A DNA stretch of 64,000 bases from Pseudoalteromonas sp. H105 (GCF_001469215.1 NZ_LOFH01000011.1:62001-126000); one strand, 5' to 3'; shown: positions 25,720 to 35,685, numbered from the stretch's first letter. Numbers and translations: made by a program. The notes: generated by a model not told the origin, from the sequence alone.

Positions 25720-28494
25720 ATGAAAATTAATACACTGATTCTGGCGTTACCGATATTGGGCATGAGTTCAATGGCATTGGCTGACAAAGTGGGGGAACGA
25801 ACATTTAAACCTCAGGCAGCCGTTGTTGAGCGTGTGCATCATCACGGTGTTGAACAAAACCATAACGAAAAAGCACCCATTGCAAAAGTGCAGAGCCAAC
25901 CGCAGCTTTTGAGCGTGCGTATGATGACAATGCAAGCAGCCGCTGTGACGTGTGATTTGACTGCGTTAGCAAACGCGAGTTCATCAAGTCTTATTACTGA
26001 AATTAAAAGCCAAGGTACACAATGTATTAATGAGTTGTTTAGTGCCTCTGCATCAATACAGAGTCAGGTGTTCACGTCTGATAATATGTTTGCTGTTGCA
26101 AATCATGCAAAGTCACTATCACAGACTTATACTGGTGGCGGAAATGTTGAGTTAGAAGCGCTATTTTTGTACCTGCGTACCGGTTTTTACACTGAGTTTT
26201 ATAACGACAATGTGAGTTTTGCAACCTGGGTTACTCCCGCTGTTGTGGGGGCGATAGATGCTTTTGTTGCCAATAGTCATTTTTACGACGATAACGACGG
26301 CCATGCTAAGACGTTAAACGAAGTAATCATCACAATGGATAGTTCAGAGCAACAGCATCGTTACCTCGAAGTTGTTAAACAATGGTTGAGCCGTTTTAAT
26401 GAAAGCTACGCCGCTAAGTGGAATGTCCGCAGTGCAGTGAATGGTATTTTTACCCTGTTATACCGTGGTCAATGGAATGATGAATTTGTTACGGCAGTCG
26501 GTAAAGACACTGATTTAGTGACAAAGCTCAATGCGTTTACCCAAAAACAATGGATGATCGGATCAGACGCGCAGTACCTTATTGTTAATGCAGCTAGCGA
26601 GCTTGCTCGGTTAAAGCAATACGCAAACACACCGATTCAAAGTAATGTAGATGCTGGCTTAAATGCTATTTTTTCAACGTATACTAGTTTTGGTTATGGT
26701 GATGCTGTTTGGCTCGCGGCAGCTGACTCGGTAAGTTATTACGCAGATTGTAATGATTATGGTATTTGTGGGTTTGTGGATAACCTGATAGGTCAAGCGC
26801 TGTCACAAAGTTATAGCTGCAGTAGCACGATTAAAATTCGTTCGCAAAATATGACTGCTGCGCAGCATGCTGCCGCGTGTGATGCAATGGGCGCTGAAGA
26901 AGGGTTGTTTCATACAAAACTGGCCACCAATAACACTCCCGTTGCTGATGATAACAATAGCTTTTTACAAGTTAATATTTTTGATAGTAGCGACGATTAC
27001 GGTAAATATGCAGGGGTTATTTTTGGTATTAACACCAATAATGGCGGCATGTATTTAGAAGGCGACCCATCTGTTGTTGGCAACCAAGCAAACTTTATTG
27101 CTTATGAAGCCAGTTATGCAAAAGCCGATCACTATGTGTGGAACTTAGAGCACGAGTATGTGCATTACCTAGACGGTCGTTTTGACTTATACGGCAACTT
27201 TAACTCCCCAACAGAGGACATTGTTTGGTGGTCTGAAGGGGTTGCAGAGTATGTGGCTAATTTAAATGATAATGATGCCGCAAAAGCAACCATCAGTGAT
27301 GGCTCTCGTTTTACACTCGCGCAAATATTTGCCACTAATTATGATGGGTTTGATCAAGACCGTATTTATCGCTGGGGTTACCTCGCTGTGCGCTTTATGT
27401 TTGAACGCCATAATGACGAAGTGAATGCAATGCTGGCAAAAACCCGCGTGGGTGATTGGAGTGCATATAAAGCTAAAACAGTACAATGGGCCAATAGTTA
27501 CGAGAATGAATTTGTGCAGTGGTGTGATGATTTAGTTGCAGGAACCACGACGAACCCTGCGCCGGTTGCGCAAATTAACGGGCCGTACTTAGGCACGCAA
27601 AATAGTGAGGTCAGTTTTACCAGTAATGGTAGTAATGACAGTAATGGCACGATTGAGCTTTACCAATGGGAATTTGGTGATGGCAGTGCGTCTAACCAAG
27701 TAAATCCTACCCATGTTTATACCAGTGCGGGTGAGTACAGTGTCAGCCTCACTGTCACGGATAATGAAGGGGCAAGCCAAACAGTTACAACTACGGCGAC
27801 GATTGAAGAGGCGATTCCTGTTGGGGATGGTATTTTACAGAATAACCAAACTGTCAATATCAGTGGTGCACAAGATGAACTCAAGTACTTTACGTTTTCT
27901 GTGCCACAAGGTGCCAGTGATTTAGCTATTACGATTTCCGGTGGAACGGGTGATGCCGACTTATATGTCAGCTACGAAGCAACGCCGACGGAAGCAATTT
28001 ATGATTGCCGTCCTTACATCGGTGGAAATGAAGAGCAGTGCGCTATTAACCCTGTGCAAGAGGGGACATACCACGTGATGCTGCGAGGTTACAACGCATT
28101 TGAAAATGTTCAATTAACAGCCTCATATATTCAAGCAACCTCAAATGTGCCTGATGTGTGTGCTTCGCAAGGTAGCCGCAGTAATGGCCGATTAAATGAT
28201 GGCGAGGTAATTTGTTTGGGTAACAGCGATCCGATGTGGTTTAGCATCGCGGATGTGCAAAGCCAAAGTGGTGTGGCAATTACTACAGCCAATGGTTCAG
28301 GCGATATCAGCTTGAGCTATGCAGCAAGTGGTTGGCCAAATGGTCGTAATGAAATTGATCTTTCAAGTAATAGCGGTAACAGTGAGTGCATCTATATCAC
28401 TAATCAAAGTGAGTATTGGGGTTACTTGAAGGTTTCAGGTACTAGCAATGGTGCAAGCTTAGTGGTTGATTTTAATAGCCAAGGCTGTCGTTAA
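25720..28494 (+). CDS. Secreted M9 collagenase with PKD and PPC domains
   Basis: The 924-residue collagenase is of the Vibrio type (M9A). It has a signal peptide ending MALA, a long activator domain (about 75-330) and a peptidase domain with zinc motif H478-E-Y-V-H482 (LEHEYVHYLDGRFD) and third ligand E506 (WWSEGVAEY). A PKD domain (about 613-700, YQWEFGDGS), a PPC domain (about 708-800) and a C-terminal domain of about 120 residues follow. It would cut native collagen outside the cell. The GntR-type operator upstream links it to hydroxyproline use, since hydroxyproline is abundant in collagen. A terminator follows at 28528. Confidence 0.94.
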   Translation: MKINTLILALPILGMSSMALADKVGERTFKPQAAVVERVHHHGVEQNHNEKAPIAKVQSQPQLLSVRMMTMQAAAVTCDLTALANASSSSLITEIKSQGTQCINELFSASASIQSQVFTSDNMFAVANHAKSLSQTYTGGGNVELEALFLYLRTGFYTEFYNDNVSFATWVTPAVVGAIDAFVANSHFYDDNDGHAKTLNEVIITMDSSEQQHRYLEVVKQWLSRFNESYAAKWNVRSAVNGIFTLLYRGQWNDEFVTAVGKDTDLVTKLNAFTQKQWMIGSDAQYLIVNAASELARLKQYANTPIQSNVDAGLNAIFSTYTSFGYGDAVWLAAADSVSYYADCNDYGICGFVDNLIGQALSQSYSCSSTIKIRSQNMTAAQHAAACDAMGAEEGLFHTKLATNNTPVADDNNSFLQVNIFDSSDDYGKYAGVIFGINTNNGGMYLEGDPSVVGNQANFIAYEASYAKADHYVWNLEHEYVHYLDGRFDLYGNFNSPTEDIVWWSEGVAEYVANLNDNDAAKATISDGSRFTLAQIFATNYDGFDQDRIYRWGYLAVRFMFERHNDEVNAMLAKTRVGDWSAYKAKTVQWANSYENEFVQWCDDLVAGTTTNPAPVAQINGPYLGTQNSEVSFTSNGSNDSNGTIELYQWEFGDGSASNQVNPTHVYTSAGEYSVSLTVTDNEGASQTVTTTATIEEAIPVGDGILQNNQTVNISGAQDELKYFTFSVPQGASDLAITISGGTGDADLYVSYEATPTEAIYDCRPYIGGNEEQCAINPVQEGTYHVMLRGYNAFENVQLTASYIQATSNVPDVCASQGSRSNGRLNDGEVICLGNSDPMWFSIADVQSQSGVAITTANGSGDISLSYAASGWPNGRNEIDLSSNSGNSECIYITNQSEYWGYLKVSGTSNGASLVVDFNSQGCR

Positions 28495-28527
28495 TAACAC
28501 TTAATTATAAAAGTAAAACTCCTACGC

Positions 28528-28552
28528 AAAGCCCATGATAATGGGCTTTTTT
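28528..28552 (+). terminator. Rho-independent terminator of the collagenase gene
   Basis: The stem AAAGCCCAT/ATGGGCTTT (28528-28536 with 28541-28549) closes a GATA loop and is followed by T residues. It also lies just after the convergent iron-transporter ATPase gene. Confidence 0.88.
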
Positions 28553-28564
28553 ATTATGCAGGGT

Positions 28565-29575
28565 TCAGCGTTTATATACCGCTAATGGATGAGAGGTGCT
28601 TAGCGATACATGTACATTATCGCCCGGTCTTACAATAAGCTCATGGCTAACGCGACTGGTGACAATGGTTTTACACGCCAGTTCGATGGCGCATAGTCGG
28701 CTGGTGCCTTCAAAACGAACCCACACTACAGTGCCATTACTGCCTACGTTACTTTGTACTAAAACCACATCATCAGGTCGTAATAAAACGTCTACATCAC
28801 CTTCTTCTGTATCAATGGCATGTGCAGGTACATTGCCTATTGCAGTGGTTGCTTGATTATTGGCAAACTGCCCTGATATAAAGCTGGCTTCACCTAAAAA
28901 GCGTGCAACAAACCGTGTTTTAGGCAGACTAAAGCAACGTTCAGGCGTATCAATTTGCTGCACGTTACCCGCTTGTAAAATACCGACACGATCACCAATA
29001 GATAGTGCTTCTTCTTGATCGTGAGTCACCCAAATAGCCGGTACGCCCGCTTCTTTTAACGCATTACGAATATCCCAGCGCAACATATCTTTAAGGGCAG
29101 CATCAAGATTTGATAAAGGTTCATCTAATAGTACAAAGTCAGGCTGGTGGGCCAGTGTTCGTGCAAGTGCCACACGTTGTTTTTGACCACCAGAAAGCGT
29201 TGCCGGTTTTTTATCAACAAATGCCTCAAGGCCAAGCAATTTGATCCAGTGATCGGCAATGGCAGTATCTTTTAACCGAAAGCAAATGTTTTGCTTAACC
29301 GTTAAATGAGGGAACAAAGCAAAGTCTTGAAACACCATGCCCACACTGCGCTTTTCTGGCGGAACAGTGTGTTTAGGCGTTGCATGCCACGTGCCCATTT
29401 TAATGTTGCCTTCACTAATTGGAATAAGCCCAGCGAGCGCTTGTAATATTGTACTTTTACCACACCCTGTCGGACCAACAAGCATGAGGATTTCACTTTT
29501 TTCGAGCGACAAGTTAAGGTCGCTCACAACACGGTTACTGCCGTAATCTATAGACAACTGACTTACAGATAACAT
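28565..29575 (-). CDS. fbpC: Ferric iron ABC transporter ATP-binding protein
   Basis: The 336-residue ATPase has Walker A GPTGCGKST, Q-loop VFQDFALFPHL, signature LSGGQKQRVALA, Walker B FVLLDEPLSNLD and H-loop THDQEE. A C-terminal TOBE-like regulatory domain follows, typical of FbpC/PotA-type importers. It is the last gene of a four-gene minus-strand operon with the permease and binding protein, preceded by a Fur-box-like site. It powers import of Fe3+ from the periplasm. Spacing to the permease gene is 14 bp. Confidence 0.9.
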   Translation of the reverse strand: MLSVSQLSIDYGSNRVVSDLNLSLEKSEILMLVGPTGCGKSTILQALAGLIPISEGNIKMGTWHATPKHTVPPEKRSVGMVFQDFALFPHLTVKQNICFRLKDTAIADHWIKLLGLEAFVDKKPATLSGGQKQRVALARTLAHQPDFVLLDEPLSNLDAALKDMLRWDIRNALKEAGVPAIWVTHDQEEALSIGDRVGILQAGNVQQIDTPERCFSLPKTRFVARFLGEASFISGQFANNQATTAIGNVPAHAIDTEEGDVDVLLRPDDVVLVQSNVGSNGTVVWVRFEGTSRLCAIELACKTIVTSRVSHELIVRPGDNVHVSLSTSHPLAVYKR

Positions 29576-29589
29576 TATTATTTATATCC

Positions 29590-31089
29590 TCAATGATCGA
29601 GTTGCTGACGTTTTTCGCCAGACATCATGATAGCTAAACCACAGGCAGAAATCACCACAAGCAATAAGCCAGGAATAGCGGCGCGGCCAAAATAGCCCGC
29701 TTCATAGACTCGCCATAAATAAGTTGAGAGGGTTTCAAACCCTGTAGGACCAAGTAAAAGCGTGGCCTCTAATTCGCGCATTGATTCTAAAAACACCAGT
29801 GCCGCACCCGCTACAATTCCACGCATTGTTAGAGGTAATGTGATACGCGTAAAGGCTTCACGAGGGCTCGCGCCAAGCACTCTAGCTGAGTTTACTAAAC
29901 TAGGGTCGAGGTGTTCAGTACTGGTTCTTACTGACCCTACAGCGAGAGGTAAAAAACGCAGCATGTAGGCAATAATTAATAGCCCCAACGTTTGGTATAA
30001 AAATGGCAATTGCAAGCCCCCATAGACCAGCGCGGTGCCCATCACGATACCTGGAATACCAAAGCCAAAATAAGTTACGCGTTCCATCACTCGGCCTGCT
30101 TTTCCAGTTAATGCGGCATGAGCAACGGGAATGGCGACGATAACCGCAACCACAGCAGCAATCGCAGAGGCGTACGCAGAGTGCCATGCAATACTAAAAT
30201 CAAAACTGCTTAAGCCATCTCGTGCAAGCCAAAGGGCAAAAATTGTCAAAGGCAGGCCTATTGCGAGTAAAAGTACGGGTGCAAAAGTGGCAAACATCGC
30301 GGCTAATTGCCATTTTTTAGGAAATAAAATTAAGGGGCGACCATGTCGCTCACTGGCTGTTTTTATTTGCGATTCGATCAGTAGTAAAAAGCCGACAATG
30401 ACCATTAACTGTAAAGACAACATGGCAGCACGGCTTAGCTCAAATGCATTGTATTCAACATAAATGACGCGCGTAAATGTATCAAGTCGCATCATCGCGG
30501 GGGTACCAAAATCAGAGAGTGTATATAAGGCAACAAGCAATGAACCGGCGGCAATACCGTTCACTACCCGCGGTAAAATGACCTTAAATACACTTTGCGT
30601 CATCGACATGCCTAACGTACGAGCCGCATTAACCATGCTCGCATCAAGGCTAAGTAAGGCTGAACGCGTCGTCATCATCACAAAAGGAAATGTGTATAAC
30701 GTCATGACAATCGCTGCGCCGCTCAAACCATCCATTGCAGGCAATTCAATACCAAGAAGGTTATGTATTTCACCCCCTGTGCCAAATGCGGCATACAAGG
30801 TAAATGCGCCAATGTAACTTGGAATGGCTAACGGGGCAGCAAAAAAAACAAGCCAACACTTTTTAAAAGGCAGCACAACATAGGCACTTATAAAGGCCAG
30901 CGGTACGCCAATTAAAATAGAGCCAAGTACGGTTAATAGCATTAAAGATAAGGTATTACCAAGTATGGTTAAATGATGGCTATCAAAAAAAGAACTGGCA
31001 TCAGAGGCCAGCGTAATTAAAATAAAAACAGGTGTCAGTGTGATAAGCGCTGCAAGCAGCGCCATCGGGTAGGAGGCTGGTAATCGCAT
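29590..31089 (-). CDS. fbpB: Ferric iron ABC transporter permease, fused double type
   Basis: The 499-residue membrane protein has about twelve hydrophobic segments in two homologous halves. Each half carries an EAA-type loop with a glycine (ARTLGMSMTQSVFKVILP near 160 and ARVLGASPREAFTRITLP near 410). Fused permeases of this kind are typical of FbpB/SfuB iron transporters. Its start ATG overlaps the stop of the binding-protein gene, so translation is coupled. It forms the membrane channel of the Fe3+ importer. Confidence 0.92.
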   Translation of the reverse strand: MRLPASYPMALLAALITLTPVFILITLASDASSFFDSHHLTILGNTLSLMLLTVLGSILIGVPLAFISAYVVLPFKKCWLVFFAAPLAIPSYIGAFTLYAAFGTGGEIHNLLGIELPAMDGLSGAAIVMTLYTFPFVMMTTRSALLSLDASMVNAARTLGMSMTQSVFKVILPRVVNGIAAGSLLVALYTLSDFGTPAMMRLDTFTRVIYVEYNAFELSRAAMLSLQLMVIVGFLLLIESQIKTASERHGRPLILFPKKWQLAAMFATFAPVLLLAIGLPLTIFALWLARDGLSSFDFSIAWHSAYASAIAAVVAVIVAIPVAHAALTGKAGRVMERVTYFGFGIPGIVMGTALVYGGLQLPFLYQTLGLLIIAYMLRFLPLAVGSVRTSTEHLDPSLVNSARVLGASPREAFTRITLPLTMRGIVAGAALVFLESMRELEATLLLGPTGFETLSTYLWRVYEAGYFGRAAIPGLLLVVISACGLAIMMSGEKRQQLDH

Positions 31090-32129
31090 TAAAGTACGCC
31101 GCTATTTCGCATCAAATCTATGGTTGGTCGTAAATCAGCTAGCTGAGTTAAATCAATTTTTGGTGGTGAAATAGCCGCTAAAGAAGGCAGTCCTTCTGGT
31201 TGCGCTACGCCGTTAACCAAAGGTATTTCATAGGCTTCTTGTGCTAAATAACGTTGCACTTGGGTGCTTAATAAGTAACGCATAAAGTTGGTTGCCAGTG
31301 GATCTTGGTTTAAAGCCAAAATACCTGAAGCATTGACTAAACAGCCCGCATCTTGCTCGGTAAAGGCTAAATCAAGTTTTGCATCAGGCTTCCCAGATTT
31401 TAATCGTAATGTGTAATAGTGATTGGCAAAACCAATATCCACTTCACCACGCTCAACAGCCATTACTACACCTAACTCACCCGCATAGGTTTTGGCGCGC
31501 TGTTTGGTTTTTTTAAGCCACTTAACGGTTTTATCATCACCTTCAAGTAAACGCATTGCAGTAACGAATGATTGGAATGAAGAATAAGCGGGTGCCCAGC
31601 CTATGCTTAAATCGCTGTCTGCAATATCCATAATACTTGTAGGAATTTGTTCTTTCGTAAGCCTTGCTGTATTAAAAGGCAGGGTACGCACTCTTCCCGT
31701 TACGGGTGCCCAATCTTTGTAGCGAAACTGCGGTTGTAATTGTTCCGCTAAATCGCTAGGCATAGGTTGTGCAAGTCCTGCATCAGAGACTAAACCAATA
31801 GCCCCCGAGTCAACAGCCCAAAACAAATCGGCACGTCTAATGCCCGCTTTTGCTTCGGCAACAATAGTATTCGCTAACGCAGCGGTTGGGCCGCGACGTA
31901 TTGCGAGTTTAAGATCGGGGTTTCTCTTTTCGATTGCTTTGAGCACATCTTCATATAACCCGCCTTCACCACGGCCTAAATAAAGTGTTAGTGCTCCTTT
32001 AAGCTTGGGTAAATCCTCGACTGAAACCGGGTTTGCTACAGTGGCGGCAAATGCTTGAGAGAGTGACAACGGGAGTGCTCCCATTACCCCCATCGCAGCA
32101 AGGCCTTGTATAAAGGTTCTACGCTCCAC
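31089..32129 (-). CDS. fbpA: Ferric iron periplasmic binding protein, FbpA-like, with a Tat-type signal
   Basis: The 346-residue periplasmic protein starts with a twin-arginine-type signal (ERRTFIQGLAAMGVMGA, ending SQAFAA), so folded export is likely. The family signature is visible in KGALTLYLGRGEGGLYEDV. The paired tyrosines of NHYYTLRL correspond to the iron-ligand tyrosines of FbpA-type proteins. The GTG start overlaps the stop of the preceding gene by one base. It would capture Fe3+ for the FbpBC pair. Related proteins bind other oxyanions or polyamines, but the Fur-like site and operon favour iron. Confidence 0.88.
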   Translation of the reverse strand: MERRTFIQGLAAMGVMGALPLSLSQAFAATVANPVSVEDLPKLKGALTLYLGRGEGGLYEDVLKAIEKRNPDLKLAIRRGPTAALANTIVAEAKAGIRRADLFWAVDSGAIGLVSDAGLAQPMPSDLAEQLQPQFRYKDWAPVTGRVRTLPFNTARLTKEQIPTSIMDIADSDLSIGWAPAYSSFQSFVTAMRLLEGDDKTVKWLKKTKQRAKTYAGELGVVMAVERGEVDIGFANHYYTLRLKSGKPDAKLDLAFTEQDAGCLVNASGILALNQDPLATNFMRYLLSTQVQRYLAQEAYEIPLVNGVAQPEGLPSLAAISPPKIDLTQLADLRPTIDLMRNSGVL

Positions 32130-32941
32130 TAAAAAACATCCTTACGTGTTTTTTCGGCTTTCTCTATCAATGCTTTTGCACGGTCAAGTTTGGTCTGCAT
32201 ATCCGTGATTACATCACGCACTTGGTCCACTGTTTTATTGTCTGAAATGGCTTTTGGTAATGTGACGTTAAAGTCTTTTTCAAGCACTTCTACTAGGTTT
32301 GCATCTTGCTCAATTAATGTGCCTTCAATCCCTTCAAAAAGGTGTAAGTAGGTATCGTGAACAATGCTAGTTGCTTCATCGCTTAAACGTTCTGCATATT
32401 TTGCCACAACGCGGTCAAGTTTATGTTTGATTTCGTCAACGGTGGCGCTTTGTGTCATGTTTTCTGTTGCGGTAGTTTTAACAGCATCTAGCACGCCTTT
32501 TTGTTGAAACTTTGCCGCTAATTTAACGGCACCAAGGCCTTGCCATAAGGCCGCATTTAAAGCTGTTTGTTGTTTGCGTACGTCGCTTGCAGGCTTGTTG
32601 TTATCAATCGCCATTTTGATGCCATACAGGCTCTGCCAAATTGATGCGTAAACAGGTACGTAATTGGTTTCAATTGCGCTGTGAAATTTAACTGATTCCC
32701 AGTATTCAATTAAATCATCACTGTTTACAGCTTTTGCACCTTTAGCCTCATAGTTGCTTACTAATGTGTCTACTTTAGCAACCATCCACTCTACTTCTTC
32801 TGAGTAATCTTTAATATTGGCTTGCAGGTGATTTACATGTTCACCGATTGGACCATTGGCGTAAGCAGGTTGTGTAACAAAGGTTGACACTAAAAGAAGG
32901 CTAACACCCAAGGTAGTTGCTGATTTAAATAATGCATTCAT
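32129..32941 (-). CDS. Unrecognised helical periplasmic protein leading the iron operon
   Basis: The 270-residue protein has a clear signal peptide ending QPAYA. The mature part looks entirely alpha-helical with many charged residues, as in EVEWMVAKVDTLVSNYEAKG and ATSIVHDTYLHLFEGIEGTLIEQ. I do not recognise a named family. Helical bundles rich in His and acidic residues are also seen in EfeO-like and Ftr1-extracytoplasmic domains, so an iron-binding helper is possible but unproven. It is first in the operon, directly after the Fur-box-like site, and overlaps fbpA by one base, so its role is surely tied to the transporter. Confidence 0.75.
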   Translation of the reverse strand: MNALFKSATTLGVSLLLVSTFVTQPAYANGPIGEHVNHLQANIKDYSEEVEWMVAKVDTLVSNYEAKGAKAVNSDDLIEYWESVKFHSAIETNYVPVYASIWQSLYGIKMAIDNNKPASDVRKQQTALNAALWQGLGAVKLAAKFQQKGVLDAVKTTATENMTQSATVDEIKHKLDRVVAKYAERLSDEATSIVHDTYLHLFEGIEGTLIEQDANLVEVLEKDFNVTLPKAISDNKTVDQVRDVITDMQTKLDRAKALIEKAEKTRKDVF

Positions 32942-32963
32942 GAAAGAGATCCAAAACGTAATT

Positions 32964-32982
32964 GTAAATGATAGCCATTATC
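32964..32982. promoter_or_regulatory. Fur-box-like site
   Basis: The 19-bp site AAATGATAGCCATTATC with two flanking bases matches 15 of 19 positions of the classical Fur consensus. It lies 23 bp upstream of the first gene of the iron operon. Confidence 0.75.
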
Positions 32983-33141
32983 ATATCCGTAAAAATAACC
33001 AAAATCAAATAAATCAAAAAAGGCATTTAGCGGTAATTTTGTTATTACTTTTGGGCATTTAAGCAGTGATACGCATCTAGGTGAGCTGGGGATTATCTAT
33101 CTGGGTGAAAAATAATCTAAACAGACGTATTTTAAAAAGTG

Positions 33142-33175
33142 AACGCCCTTTACTATTTTCATAGTAAAGGGCGTT
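33142..33175 (-). terminator. Strong hairpin terminator after the lipoprotein peptidase
   Basis: A perfect 15-bp stem (33142-33156 with 33161-33175) closes a four-base loop; on the minus strand a short T-rich stretch follows. It lies ten bases after the peptidase stop. Confidence 0.8.
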
Positions 33176-33185
33176 TTAATGGGGG

Positions 33186-35663
33186 TTATTTAGTGAAATT
33201 GACCGTTTCTATTAAACGAATTGCTTCACCATCGACATCTAAAAGCGCCGTTATAGTGATAAGTTGTGGTTGATTCGTTGGGGTAACTTCAAACTCATAG
33301 TTTTTTTGCTCATAAGGTGCAATGACCACCTCGTGTTGTTGTGTGTTGTTTGCACTGAGTTGATTAAACGCATTGGTATGCAACGTAATTTTCCCAGACG
33401 TTTTTCCTGAGTAAGGCCCTGTTAGCCCTGTTGTAAATAGCCAATGTCCGTTATCGTTCTTTTGGTGAGATACACTCAATTCAACCCCATTAAACGGTTT
33501 CACCGTATTCTGCAATGTTGCTTTTGCCACAAGCGATTGCCAGTATAGCGTTTGGTTGACGGTTACTGTGTGTGCGTTTTCATCATGTGGCAGCGCAATG
33601 GTGTGAACGCCGGGAGCCAGAGTTTGCTCTAACATAGCAATGTCAGTTACACGACCAGAGCGTGATTTAAGCTCAACGTTTGCAGAGAGTTTTACATCAA
33701 ATTCGCTGGGGTTTTCCACGTTTAAAAAGGGTTTTGCATGGTGGTATTCAATCGTACTACGTACACCTGATAGCGTATTAAACCCATCGTGATTGAGTGT
33801 GTTTTGATAATCTTTGGCAACTTTGGTCAGTGTATTTTGCACTTCAGTATGTAAATCAGCCTTGGGTATTTTAGCCATCAATTGGCTTAATTCTTCATCA
33901 CATTGAGTTAGTTGTGTACTGTGTTGTTGGCAGGTTTTAAAAACACGTTCGAGTAAGTCATCGCCTTTAAATAGCCACGGGTTTGTCAGTGACGCATTAG
34001 CAGTTAGTTGTGTGTTGTGTGCTTGATGCGTGTATAAATAGGGCGTCACTGTATGGTTATTGTTTTTGCTCAGCAGGCTTATTTTTTGTGCATCAAGCTT
34101 TTCTAACTGTGTGCTATTAAGTGGCAGGGTAAAATGCTGTTCAATTACATTATTGTTCAGCTCTGCGTTTAACGTCATGGCTATATGGGTATCAGTTAAA
34201 GAAAGGTTGAGCCCTAAAGTATGATTTTGTGCAAGTGCGGCTTTTATTGCAGGTGAAAGTGCAATACTTTGTGGCTTAAGACCTTTAACGTGGTTAGCAC
34301 TGATCATTAAGCGCTGGGCATCTTTAACAATAAATTTAAGTAACTGGTCGTCACTTGCTTCTTCTTTACCAATAAACGAAGTACGAAATTGTTGGTTTTG
34401 TTCACTGCGCTGACCTTGTAAAGCAAAGCCTATTTCGCCTCTGTTTAATTGAGCCGGCTCAAAATTAAGCAGGACCGAAACATGCTGCTTATCATTTACT
34501 TTGATTAATTTGTTTTTAACCGGCGCAGGAAAGTCCATAACAGGGTGCGTGGCTTGCATTGCAGGGTTGATGTCTAATCGTGATAGTTCTTTTGCATCGG
34601 TATTTCGTAGCCAGTATGCGTTGCCATTTTGTTCCCACGGACCATTAACAATGTGGAAGCTAGGCTTGATTGATTGCACAAAATCAGCAAACCCTTGCTC
34701 GATTTTTTGCCAGTCTTTAAAGGTTTTTTTGAGTAAGGTATTTGCTGTTGAAAGTGTTGCTTCACTGTGTGGATTAGCTAAGCGAAGTTGTTCAACGAAA
34801 TAGCCAAAGTATTGAGCACGCTCAGGTGAACTTAAAAGATAATGTATAATAAAAAAGTTAAGGCCGCGCTTTAAAGCTGGGTCGTCATTTATTTGTTCAA
34901 TAGTAGGCTCGTTTGCACTGTAGTATTGTTTAAGGCCCGTTTCAATGTAGTTCATTGGGGCACGGTCAAACACCATAACAGTGAGTTGTTTTTGCTCAGG
35001 GTCGTAAACATGATGGGCAACAGAATCAGCTAACCCTTCAGTGATCCAATTAGGTGCCCATGTTGAGTGGCCGTTCAGTGCCATGTGAAATGCATGCATG
35101 GTTTCGTGAATGACAATATAGCGTTGGTGATGCTCACGGTGACTTGGAAAGTTATAACCCGCGCGATTATAAAACATGGTTTCGCCGCCTGCGTGTTTGT
35201 GTACGCCGCGTAAAAAACCATCATCAAGCATCGCTTCTCGCACTCTGGCACGTGAGCTGCCATATACCACAGCAATGCGTTGACGCTCAATGTTGGGTGG
35301 TGCCATTCCAAAAAGAGCCACATAATGCGGGTAGGCCATTTCTAATAGCTCAAGGTACAAAATCACTTTTTCTTTTGGTAAATCACTTTTCAATGCGAAG
35401 TGTTTACTGACCCACCAATCATACCCTCGGCTGTTACCAATTTTGCCCTCGCTGTATGTGTAGGGAATTGTTTTGCCTAAAAATTTAACATCCATTGATT
35501 TTAATGTGCTGGTGTAACCTTGCACACTGAGATCAACATTTAAGTTTGTCGTTGTTTTTTCAGCGTGTTGAGTGCTGTGCTGATTATTTACAGAGTGATT
35601 ATTGGGAATTGGTTGGCAAGCAATAAGTGCTGTGGTCACGAGTGTGAGTAATAAATTTTTCAT
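33186..35663 (-). CDS. Lipoprotein with a gluzincin-type metallopeptidase domain
   Basis: The 825-residue protein has a lipoprotein signal (TALIAC, Cys near residue 16). Residues about 95-330 contain a zinc-peptidase core with HETMH (in YIVIHETMHAFHMALNGH) and a downstream glutamate in WITEGLADSVAHH, the HExxH plus Glu layout of MA-clan enzymes. The rest (about 330-825) seems beta-rich and is unrecognised. It is divergent from a POT peptide transporter, and a GntR-type palindrome lies 23 bp before its ATG. It may trim collagen-derived peptides at the cell surface. I cannot name a family with certainty. Confidence 0.8.
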   Translation of the reverse strand: MKNLLLTLVTTALIACQPIPNNHSVNNQHSTQHAEKTTTNLNVDLSVQGYTSTLKSMDVKFLGKTIPYTYSEGKIGNSRGYDWWVSKHFALKSDLPKEKVILYLELLEMAYPHYVALFGMAPPNIERQRIAVVYGSSRARVREAMLDDGFLRGVHKHAGGETMFYNRAGYNFPSHREHHQRYIVIHETMHAFHMALNGHSTWAPNWITEGLADSVAHHVYDPEQKQLTVMVFDRAPMNYIETGLKQYYSANEPTIEQINDDPALKRGLNFFIIHYLLSSPERAQYFGYFVEQLRLANPHSEATLSTANTLLKKTFKDWQKIEQGFADFVQSIKPSFHIVNGPWEQNGNAYWLRNTDAKELSRLDINPAMQATHPVMDFPAPVKNKLIKVNDKQHVSVLLNFEPAQLNRGEIGFALQGQRSEQNQQFRTSFIGKEEASDDQLLKFIVKDAQRLMISANHVKGLKPQSIALSPAIKAALAQNHTLGLNLSLTDTHIAMTLNAELNNNVIEQHFTLPLNSTQLEKLDAQKISLLSKNNNHTVTPYLYTHQAHNTQLTANASLTNPWLFKGDDLLERVFKTCQQHSTQLTQCDEELSQLMAKIPKADLHTEVQNTLTKVAKDYQNTLNHDGFNTLSGVRSTIEYHHAKPFLNVENPSEFDVKLSANVELKSRSGRVTDIAMLEQTLAPGVHTIALPHDENAHTVTVNQTLYWQSLVAKATLQNTVKPFNGVELSVSHQKNDNGHWLFTTGLTGPYSGKTSGKITLHTNAFNQLSANNTQQHEVVIAPYEQKNYEFEVTPTNQPQLITITALLDVDGEAIRLIETVNFTK

Positions 35664-35685
35664 GTTCTGGTTGTTTTATTTGTAT

